Of a stretch of 39,744 bases of DNA, positions 33,531 to 39,744 are shown one piece after another. Both the position numbers and the translations under genes were made by a program. The stretch's first letter is position 1. Every line of letters starts with the position of its first letter. A model generated the notes under the pieces. That model searched no databases and was not told the DNA's origin. It was given only the letters and a program-made list of their open reading frames with translations. The stretch covers positions 1 to 39,744 of the forward strand of contig CAMDNW010000016.1 of NCBI GenBank assembly GCA_945903275.1, in the 5' to 3' direction. The DNA is from Thermoflexus hugenholtzii JAD2 (GTDB lineage: Bacteria > Chloroflexota > Dehalococcoidia > UBA2979).

Positions 33531-34121
33531 GTGGCCACTTCTGCTTCCGGAATCCGTGTCGATCAAGAGCGTGTCCAGCGCCTCATGACCGAGTTGATCG
33601 AGGCGATTGGCGAAGACCCGTTGCGCGACGGCCTGCGCGATACGCCCGCCCGCATCGCCCGTATGTACGAAGAGATTTTCAGCGGCCTCGACGAGGATCC
33701 GGTCGAGATATTGTCCGTCGTGTTCGAAGAAGCTCACGACGAGATGGTCATCCTCCGCGAGATTCCCTTCTATTCCATGTGTGAGCACCACCTGCTCCCC
33801 TTCCACGGGCAGGCACACATCGGCTACCTCCCCAACGGTAAGATAGTCGGTCTCTCCAAGATCGCCCGCGCCGTCGAGGTCTTTGCCCGCCGCCCGCAGG
33901 TGCAGGAGCGGCTCACCGGCCAGATCGCGGGCTGCCTCGAGGATGTCCTTGGCGCGAAGGGCGTGGGCGTGGTCATCGAGGCCGAGCACCTCTGCATGAC
34001 TATGCGAGGCGTCCGCAAGCCCGGCTCCACTATGGTCACGTCCGCCATGCGCGGTCGCTTCCGCGAGGACTTCAACACCCGTCAGGAGTTCCTCAGCCTC
34101 ATCCGGCCCGGACGGGAATAA
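33531..34121 (+). CDS. folE: GTP cyclohydrolase I
   Basis: A 196-residue enzyme making dihydroneopterin triphosphate from GTP, the first step toward folate. The zinc site is Cys84 and His87 in [10 protein letters not shown], with Cys155 in [44 protein letters not shown] and [10 protein letters not shown] are further family segments. The start is GTG at 33531. It complements the DHPS-HPPK fusion at the window start. Confidence 0.96.
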   Translation: MATSASGIRVDQERVQRLMTELIEAIGEDPLRDGLRDTPARIARMYEEIFSGLDEDPVEILSVVFEEAHDEMVILREIPFYSMCEHHLLPFHGQAHIGYLPNGKIVGLSKIARAVEVFARRPQVQERLTGQIAGCLEDVLGAKGVGVVIEAEHLCMTMRGVRKPGSTMVTSAMRGRFREDFNTRQEFLSLIRPGRE

Positions 34122-34137
34122 GACGCAGGCCGCCCCA

Positions 34138-35370
34138 ATGCGCGTCGCAATGCTCTCGCTCCACACCTCGCCACTGGCCCCGCTGGGCGGGCGTGAGACC
34201 GGTGGGATGAACGTCTACGTCCGCGAGGTAGCCGCTCAACTCGCCGAAGCGGGCGTGGCCTGCGATGTATTTACCCGCCGCACAGAACCCGCGCTCCCAG
34301 AAATCGAAGCGCTCGGCAACGGCGCCCGCCTCGTCCATATCACCGCCGGCCCCGTCGAACATCTGGAGAAAGAGGCCTTGCCGCCCCTCGTCGATGCCTT
34401 CGCCGAGGCCGTCGAGGCGTTCAGGGAGCGCGAGGGCCTCACCTACGACCTGATCCACTCGCACTACTGGCTCTCTGTTGCCTCAGGCGACCTGCTGGCG
34501 CGCCGCTGGGCTGCGCCACACATCGCCATGTTTCACACCCTCGGCGACGTGAAACTGCGTGCCCGGGCCTCCGAGCACGAGACACCCGAGCGCCTTGAGG
34601 CCGAGCGACGCCTCGTGCACTCGCTGGATCGCATCGTCGCGGCCACGGAGCATGAGCGGCAGTTGCTGCGCCAGCTATTCCGCGTCTCGCCCCAGAAAGT
34701 GGCCGTGATCCCTCTCGGCGTAGACCTCGGCCGCTTTGAGCCGCGCAGCCGCGCCGAGGCCCGTGCCGCCCTCGGGCTATCCCAGACTGCTCGCATCGTG
34801 CTGGCGGTCGGCCGCATCGAGCCGCTGAAAGGCTTCGATATCCTCGTGCGCGCGATCGCCGAAATGACACATCGCGAGGATGTACGGCTGATTCTCGTCG
34901 GCGGTGACGCGCGTGCCAGCGTCGAGCGCGCCCGTCTGCTGGCCGTCGCGGCCGAGGTCGGCGTCAGCGACCGCGTGGACCTCGTAGGCGCGGTGCCGCA
35001 CGAGCGGCTGGCCCAGTACTACAGCGCCGCGGATGTAGTGGCTATGCCCTCGTTCTACGAGTCCTTTGGCTTGGTCGCCATCGAGGCGATGGCCTGCGGT
35101 GTTCCCGTTGTGGCCTCGCGGGTGGGTGGGTTGACCTCGACGATTGCCGATGGCCGCACGGGCTACCTCATCGCCTGGCGCTGTCCCAGCCCGTTCGCCG
35201 AGAAAATTGACCTGTTATTGGAGAACGAGGCGCTCCGCGACGCGCTCGGCGCGAATGCCGCACAGGCGATGCATGCGTATTCTTGGCGCTCAGTCGCCGC
35301 CTCGCTGATCGAGCAGTACGAGGGTTTGACGACAGAGACGGCGCAAGTGGCTGCAGTGGGAGGGGCCTAG
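34138..35370 (+). CDS. GT4-family glycosyltransferase (MshA/BshA-like)
   Basis: A 410-residue GT-B glycosyltransferase. GGRETGGMNVYVREVAAQLA near the N-terminus matches the nucleotide-sugar transferases of the MshA, BshA and sucrose-synthase-like branch. IHSHYWLS, VIPLGVDLGRF, LAVGRIEPLKGFDILVRA and MPSFYESFGLVAIEAMACG (the E-x7-E donor site) follow. It starts 16 bases after folE and ends 3 bases before a PIG-L deacetylase gene. That pairing resembles MshA-MshB or BshA-BshB, which add and then deacetylate N-acetylglucosamine in low-molecular-weight thiol synthesis. Acceptor is unknown. Confidence 0.85.
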   Translation: MRVAMLSLHTSPLAPLGGRETGGMNVYVREVAAQLAEAGVACDVFTRRTEPALPEIEALGNGARLVHITAGPVEHLEKEALPPLVDAFAEAVEAFREREGLTYDLIHSHYWLSVASGDLLARRWAAPHIAMFHTLGDVKLRARASEHETPERLEAERRLVHSLDRIVAATEHERQLLRQLFRVSPQKVAVIPLGVDLGRFEPRSRAEARAALGLSQTARIVLAVGRIEPLKGFDILVRAIAEMTHREDVRLILVGGDARASVERARLLAVAAEVGVSDRVDLVGAVPHERLAQYYSAADVVAMPSFYESFGLVAIEAMACGVPVVASRVGGLTSTIADGRTGYLIAWRCPSPFAEKIDLLLENEALRDALGANAAQAMHAYSWRSVAASLIEQYEGLTTETAQVAAVGGA

Positions 35371-35373
35371 GGC

Positions 35374-36144
35374 ATGGTCAACGCGCTCAACACCCGGCTG
35401 GAGTCCGCCCGCACGCCACGCGAACTGTTCGAGGCGGTTGAGCCGAAGCGCGCAATGGTGATCACCGCCCACCCGGACGACTGTGAGTTCATGTGCGGCG
35501 GCACGGTGGCCGTGCTCACCTCGATGGGCTGGCACGTCGATATCGTCGTCGCCACTAGCGGAAACAAGGGCACCAAAGACCCGAAGATGACCTCGCAACG
35601 CCTCGCCGGGATCCGCGAGGAAGAGCAGCGCGAGGCCGCCCGCCGTTTGGGCGCTGCTGAGCCGGTATTCCTCGGGTTCCACGACGGCGGTGTGCCGGAT
35701 AACGACGAGTTACGGGCGCTACTGGTCTACCAGATGCGCCTCCGCCGGCCAGAACTGGTCATTACCTGGGACGGATTCCGCCCTGGCTTCAACCATCGCG
35801 ACCATCGCAACGTTGGCCGTTCCACCTACGACGCAATCTACCCGGCTGCGGACGACCACCTCTATCTTACCGAACATAAAGATGAAGGGTTGGAGCCGCA
35901 CAGGCCGGTGATCTTGCTCCTCGGCGGGCAGGCCAACGTCGGCGATCCAGACTTCCACGTGGACATCCAGCCCGTCATACGCAAGAAAGTCCGCGCCATC
36001 CTCGCTCACACCTCGCAGATTCGAGGCCGCACCGAGGCCGAGATGCTCAAGACCCAGCGTGAGCAGGCCGAGGCTCGGCGGCAGGCCGGAGTTGAGGCGC
36101 CCCTCTACCGGGAATCCTTCCGAAGAGTGCTTCTTCGCCGATAA
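35374..36144 (+). CDS. PIG-L/LmbE-family N-acetylglucosaminyl deacetylase
   Basis: A 256-residue zinc deacetylase of the PIG-L family. The metal site starts with ITAHPDDCEF (His, Asp, Asp), and HRDHRNVG supplies the later histidine. GGTVAVLTSMGWHVDIVV, SGNKGTKDP and FLGFHDGGVPDNDEL are typical family segments. These enzymes remove acetyl groups from N-acetylglucosamine-type substrates. It is 3 bases downstream of the GT4 gene, so the two likely act on the same molecule. Ends before a 370-base gap. Confidence 0.87.
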   Translation: MVNALNTRLESARTPRELFEAVEPKRAMVITAHPDDCEFMCGGTVAVLTSMGWHVDIVVATSGNKGTKDPKMTSQRLAGIREEEQREAARRLGAAEPVFLGFHDGGVPDNDELRALLVYQMRLRRPELVITWDGFRPGFNHRDHRNVGRSTYDAIYPAADDHLYLTEHKDEGLEPHRPVILLLGGQANVGDPDFHVDIQPVIRKKVRAILAHTSQIRGRTEAEMLKTQREQAEARRQAGVEAPLYRESFRRVLLRR

Positions 36145-36513
36145 GTATGAGAAGTTGCATATGCAAGTATTCTGTTTTCCCCTTATAGAATCGCGTCTAC
36201 CCTCGGTCGTCGCATGTGAGCGTCGTTGACACAGGTAGGGGCCGTCCGTACCATCCAAGTTCGCGTTCCGGAACTGCGCATGCGGTTCCGTGTGACGGTC
36301 GGCGGCAAGGATGCGATGAGGACCGGCGGTCAGGCGTGCTCGCGAGAGCCGCGGCCGTGACTAGGCTCACCGCGTAGCTTCCGACCGTTTCTGTTGCCCT
36401 TGACGAGGTCTTCCTCCGCCGGGGTACGCCAAGAAGCGGGTGCTGTGGGGCGCCCGTCTTCAGAGTCCGTGAGACGCGCGGGCCTTTAGTAAATGCGTGG
36501 GTCAGGAGCAACG
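36145..36513 (+). other. Intergenic region and leader of the str operon
   Basis: About 370 bases without a convincing gene. The first 50 bases are AT-rich and contain a 12-bp perfect palindrome, TTGCATATGCAA, at 36155-36166. The promoter at 36226 follows, then a ~250-base GC-rich leader to rpsL with several short inverted repeats such as that around 36270-36292. A minus-strand frame of about 100 codons crosses it but has no recognisable family. Confidence 0.5.
36226..36254 (+). promoter_or_regulatory. Sigma-70-type promoter of rpsL-rpsG-fusA-tuf
   Basis: A perfect TTGACA at 36226-36231 and TACCAT at 36249-36254, 17 bases apart. It faces the str operon and gives a leader of about 250 bases. 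Confidence 0.65.
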
Positions 36514-36927
36514 GTGCCGACGATCAATCAGCTGGTACGTCATGGCCGGACGCCCGTCGTCAAGAAAACGAAGGCGCCCGCGTTGCGTTTCCGTTTCAAC
36601 GCGCTCAAGTCGCGTACGATGCGTTCGGCTAAGGGTTCGCCGCAGAAGCGTGGCGTGTGTACCCAGGTACGAACCGTCACCCCCAAGAAGCCTAACTCCG
36701 CACTCCGCAAAGTCGCCCGTGTCCGCCTCACCAACCAGATCGAAGTCACTGCCTACATTCCCGGCGAAGGCCACACCCTGCAGGAGCACTCCGTGGTGCT
36801 CATCCGTGGCGGCCGCGTGAAGGATCTCCCGGGCGTGCGCTACCACATCATCCGTGGTGCGCTCGACGCCGGTGGTGTAAAGGACCGCAAGCGCGGTCGC
36901 AGCAAGTACGGCACCCGCAAGGCGTAG
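36514..36927 (+). CDS. rpsL: Small-subunit ribosomal protein uS12
   Basis: A 137-residue uS12 of the decoding centre. [11 protein letters not shown] opens the protein; [20 protein letters not shown] holds the loop where streptomycin-resistance changes occur, with the wild-type Lys present; [20 protein letters not shown] and [17 protein letters not shown] follow. The GTG at 36514 is supported by AGGAG at 36504-36508; upstream codons are not family-like. First gene of the str operon. Confidence 0.97.
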   Translation: MPTINQLVRHGRTPVVKKTKAPALRFRFNALKSRTMRSAKGSPQKRGVCTQVRTVTPKKPNSALRKVARVRLTNQIEVTAYIPGEGHTLQEHSVVLIRGGRVKDLPGVRYHIIRGALDAGGVKDRKRGRSKYGTRKA

Positions 36928-36948
36928 CGAGGAAAGGGGAGCACTGAC

Positions 36949-37419
36949 ATGGCCCGTCGTAATCGCGCCCCGCTGCGCCCGGTTCTTCCGGACCCGCGAT
37001 TCCAATCGCGGCTGGTGACTTCGTTCACCAACAAGTTGATGTATAGCGGCAAGAAGAGCACCGCCGAGCGCATCGTGAATGACGCGCTGGATCGCATCGA
37101 GCAGTCGACCGGTCGCGCTCCGATCGACGTCTTCGAGCAGGCCGTGCGTAACGCCACGCCGCAGATCGAGGTCAAGCCTCGGCGCGTTGGCGGCGCTACT
37201 TATCAGGTGCCGGTCGACATCCGCAGCGAGCGCCGTCAGGCGCTGGCGATTCGCTGGCTACTCGCCGGCGCACGTAGCCGCAGCGGTCGCTCCATGGCGG
37301 AGCGACTCGCGGGTGAGTTCATGGATGCCGCTAACAACACGGGCGCCGCGATTCGGCGCAGGGAAGACACGCACCGGATGGCCGAAGCTAACCGCGCGTT
37401 TGTGCACTACCGCTGGTAG
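36949..37419 (+). CDS. rpsG: Small-subunit ribosomal protein uS7
   Basis: A 156-residue uS7, which initiates assembly of the 30S head. [57 protein letters not shown] and the [11 protein letters not shown] end are family features. It follows rpsL by 21 bases with GGAAAGGGG as ribosome site. Confidence 0.97.
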   Translation: MARRNRAPLRPVLPDPRFQSRLVTSFTNKLMYSGKKSTAERIVNDALDRIEQSTGRAPIDVFEQAVRNATPQIEVKPRRVGGATYQVPVDIRSERRQALAIRWLLAGARSRSGRSMAERLAGEFMDAANNTGAAIRRREDTHRMAEANRAFVHYRW

Positions 37420-37500
37420 TGCCGGCGTCTGCCTCCTGAGCGTTCCGGAGACCCCGGATCACTCGGATGCTGGCTCCGGGTAAGGAACGACGACACCGAT

Positions 37501-39591
37501 ATGGCACGCACGACCCCGCTTGAGCGGGTACGCAACATCGGCATCATCGCGCATATCGACGCGGGTAAGACCACCGTGTCCGAACGCGTGCTCTATTACA
37601 CCGGCCGCACCCACCGCATCGGTGAGACCCATGAAGGCACCGCCACCATGGACTGGATGGAGCAGGAGCGGGAGCGCGGCATCACCATCACCTCCGCCGC
37701 GACCACCTGCGCTTGGGACAACCACCAGATCAACATCATCGACACCCCCGGACACGTCGACTTCACGGTCGAGGTAGAGCGCTCGCTGCGCGTCCTCGAC
37801 GGCGGTGTGGTGGTGTTCGATGGCGTCGCCGGTGTCGAGCCACAGTCCGAGACGGTCTGGCGGCAGGCGGACAAGTACCACGTGCCGCGCATCTGCTTCA
37901 TCAACAAGATGGATCGCACCGGCGCGGACTTTCAGCGCTGCGTCGACATGATTGTCGACCGCCTCGGCGCTGTCCCGATCCCCCTCCAGCTGCCGATCGG
38001 CGCTGAAGACCGCTTCGAGGGCGTGATCGACCTCGTCGAGATGAAAGCCATCTACTTCGAGGGCGAGCGCGGTACCGAGGTTGTAGTGCGCGATATTCCC
38101 GCCAATCTGCTCGACGGCGCGCGCACCGCGCGCGAGTCGATGGTGGAGCACGTCGCTGAGAACGACGATCAGTTGATGACATCCTTCCTTGAAGGACACG
38201 AGATCGATGTCGTCGAACTCAAGAAGGCCATCCGGCGCGGGACGATTGCCTCGGCGTTTGCCCCGGTGCTCTGCGGCTCTGCCCTGAAGAACAAAGGCGT
38301 GCAGATCATGCTCGACGCAGTCGTGACATACCTGCCATCGCCGCTCGACATGCCACCGCTCATTGCGCAGGCAGTCGGCGACCCCGACACGACCTTCGAG
38401 CGCCCGCCGTCCGACGACGAGCCACTGACGGCCCTCGCGTTCAAAGTGGTCTCCGACCCGTTCGTGGGCCGCCTCGTCTTCTTCCGCGTCTATTCGGGCG
38501 TTGCGAAGAGCGGTGACCAGGTGCTGAACACCGGTCGTGACAAGCGCGAACGGTTCGGCCGCCTGCTGAAGATGCACGCGAATGCGCGCGAGGATGTTGA
38601 TGCGGTGTACGCGGGTGACATCGGTGCGGCTATCGGCCTCAAGGACACGTTCACAGGCGACACGCTTTCCTCGCGTGAGGCTCCCGTGGTGCTCGAGTCG
38701 ATCACCTTCCCGGAGCCGGTCATCTCCGTGGCCATCGAGCCGAAGACGCGTGAAGACCAGGAGAAACTGGGCGACGCTCTCCAGCGGCTCACCGAGGAAG
38801 ACCCGACCTTCCGCGTGCGCTTCGACCAGGAGACCGGCCAGACCGTCATAGCCGGCATGGGTGAGTTGCACCTTGAAGTCATCGTCGACCGCATGAAGCG
38901 CGAACACAAAGTCGAGGCGACCGTCGGCCGCCCGCAGGTGGCGTACCGCGAGACCATCTCGCGACCAGCGCGCGCTGAGGGCCGCTTCGTACGCCAGTCC
39001 GGTGGTCGAGGTCAGTTCGGTCACTGCTGGCTGGAAATCGCTCCGCGTGAACCCGGTCAAGGCTACGTGTTCGAGGATCGCACCGTTGGTGGTTCGATCC
39101 CGCGCGAATACATCACCCCGATCCGTCACGGCGTCGAGATGGCACTGCAGAGCGGTGTGAAGGCTGGCTTCCCCGTCGTCGATGTCGCTGTGTCGGTCGT
39201 CGATGGTTCGTTCCACCCGGTGGACTCGTCCGAAATGGCGTTCCAGACTGCTGGCTCGATGGGGATGCGTGCCGCCATGGAGGCGGGTGGCCCCATCCTG
39301 CTGGAGCCGGTGATGAAGCTTGAGGTCGTGACGCCGGAGGACTACTTCGGCGACGTACTCGGCGACATCAACTCCCGGCGTGGTCAGGTGCAGGGCATGG
39401 ATCAACGCGGCAACACACGCGTGCTGAGCGCCATGGTGCCGCTGGCGGAGACCTTCGGCTACGCGACTGACCTGCGTTCCAACACGCAGGGCCGTGCCAC
39501 GTACTCGATGGAGTTCGACCACTACGCACAGGTTCCAAGCAATGTGGCAGACGAGATTCAGGGTCGCGCTCGCTCGCGCGTCACTGCGTAA
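37501..39591 (+). CDS. fusA: Elongation factor G
   Basis: A 696-residue translocase GTPase. G1 is [10 protein letters not shown]2 lies in [14 protein letters not shown]3 is DTPGHVDF and G4 is NKMDRTG. Domains II to V follow, with [20 protein letters not shown] in domain III and the domain IV/V segment [19 protein letters not shown]. It lies 82 bases after rpsG and 15 bases before tuf. A long minus-strand frame opposite it is only a shadow. Confidence 0.98.
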   Translation: MARTTPLERVRNIGIIAHIDAGKTTVSERVLYYTGRTHRIGETHEGTATMDWMEQERERGITITSAATTCAWDNHQINIIDTPGHVDFTVEVERSLRVLDGGVVVFDGVAGVEPQSETVWRQADKYHVPRICFINKMDRTGADFQRCVDMIVDRLGAVPIPLQLPIGAEDRFEGVIDLVEMKAIYFEGERGTEVVVRDIPANLLDGARTARESMVEHVAENDDQLMTSFLEGHEIDVVELKKAIRRGTIASAFAPVLCGSALKNKGVQIMLDAVVTYLPSPLDMPPLIAQAVGDPDTTFERPPSDDEPLTALAFKVVSDPFVGRLVFFRVYSGVAKSGDQVLNTGRDKRERFGRLLKMHANAREDVDAVYAGDIGAAIGLKDTFTGDTLSSREAPVVLESITFPEPVISVAIEPKTREDQEKLGDALQRLTEEDPTFRVRFDQETGQTVIAGMGELHLEVIVDRMKREHKVEATVGRPQVAYRETISRPARAEGRFVRQSGGRGQFGHCWLEIAPREPGQGYVFEDRTVGGSIPREYITPIRHGVEMALQSGVKAGFPVVDVAVSVVDGSFHPVDSSEMAFQTAGSMGMRAAMEAGGPILLEPVMKLEVVTPEDYFGDVLGDINSRRGQVQGMDQRGNTRVLSAMVPLAETFGYATDLRSNTQGRATYSMEFDHYAQVPSNVADEIQGRARSRVTA

Positions 39592-39606
39592 GGAAAGGAG
39601 ACGTCG

Positions 39607-39744
39607 ATGGCGAAGGGGAAGTTTGAGCGGAACAAGCCGCACGCGAACGTGGGCACGATTGGTCACGTAGACCACGGCAAAACCTCGCTGACAGCGGCGA
39701 TCACCAAAGTGCTCGCGCTCAAGGGCGGGGCGGACTTCCGCGCG
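39607..39744 (+). CDS. tuf: Elongation factor Tu (3' truncated by window)
   Basis: The first 46 residues of EF-Tu: [20 protein letters not shown], then the G1 loop [20 protein letters not shown]. In G1 the second Thr of the usual GKTTLT is Ser. AAGGAAAGGAG stands before the ATG. The gene continues beyond the window edge and closes the visible str operon. Confidence 0.96.
   Translation, partial: MAKGKFERNKPHANVGTIGHVDHGKTSLTAAITKVLALKGGADFRA

Noticed and set aside
36197-36511. About 100-codon minus-strand frame in the str leader
   Set aside because: Arg/Ser/Thr-rich composition typical of non-coding GC-rich DNA; no ribosome site.
37459-39675. Open frame of 738 codons on the minus strand opposite fusA
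   Set aside because: It is a codon-bias shadow of the strongly conserved EF-G gene; it has no recognisable family and no plausible ribosome site.

Overview
The window is a GC-rich bacterial chromosome segment with frequent GTG and some TTG starts and Shine-Dalgarno sites of the AGGAGG type. Several things suggest a Chloroflexota-like organism: cytochrome b split into b6-like and subunit-IV-like chains, a bacterial PurF of the Fe-S type, a DnaD/DnaC-type helicase-loading locus and a two-domain DUF4389 membrane protein. This placement is an inference from gene content; no marker phylogeny was possible. No tRNA, rRNA, CRISPR array or insertion sequence was recognised.

Layout. 1-853: 3' part of a DHPS-HPPK (folP-folK) fusion. 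859-1292 (minus): a Trm112-like zinc ribbon and a small membrane protein. 1362-2432: a membrane protein and a decayed CoA-binding protein. 2517-6730: purF, purM, purH. 6785-7537: a family 2 glycosyltransferase. 7550-11412: a cytochrome b6f/bc-type complex behind a good promoter: a 35-residue membrane peptide, cytochrome b, subunit IV, Rieske protein, and a cytochrome c fused to a blue-copper domain. 11449-11724: two tiny desulforedoxin-like genes, then a terminator. 11846-14460: YqeY and a PgpH-like HD phosphohydrolase. 14584-18829: purQ and purL, separated by a HicB/HicA module and a frameshifted DUF4389 gene. 18835-19143: a dead GNAT gene. 19485-23560: rplI, dnaB, a DnaD-like gene and a double-AAA+ DnaC-like gene. 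23573-24505 (minus): a MoaD-MoaE fusion and a small gene. 24560-25258: dead comF. 25335-26291: a 1-phosphofructokinase-family kinase. 26356-27416: decayed genes. 27602-28924: rpsF, ssb, rpsR. 29034-33465: a PpiC-type foldase, hom, a coiled-coil protein and thrC. 33531-36144: folE, a family 4 glycosyltransferase and a PIG-L deacetylase. 36514-39744: rpsL, rpsG, fusA and the start of tuf.

How the genes fit together. The core is housekeeping: de novo purine synthesis, folate, threonine, replication-helicase loading, ribosomal proteins and an electron-transfer complex with its own fused soluble carrier. Between these intact operons lie at least six broken genes (CoA-binding protein, HicB, DUF4389, GNAT, ComF, DUF6886-like). 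The roughly 35 core genes read cleanly, so the damage looks like real local decay rather than uniformly poor sequence, although raw-read support should be checked. The most unusual observations are a perfect 21-bp inverted repeat sitting exactly on a +1 frameshift in the DUF4389 gene, followed by a seven-fold in-frame 9-bp repeat; the cytochrome c-cupredoxin fusion; the cysteine-less desulforedoxin paralogue; the double DnaC ATPase; and the DUF6886-like gene interrupted three times, only by TAG. I did not find a clear, wholly new multi-gene system.
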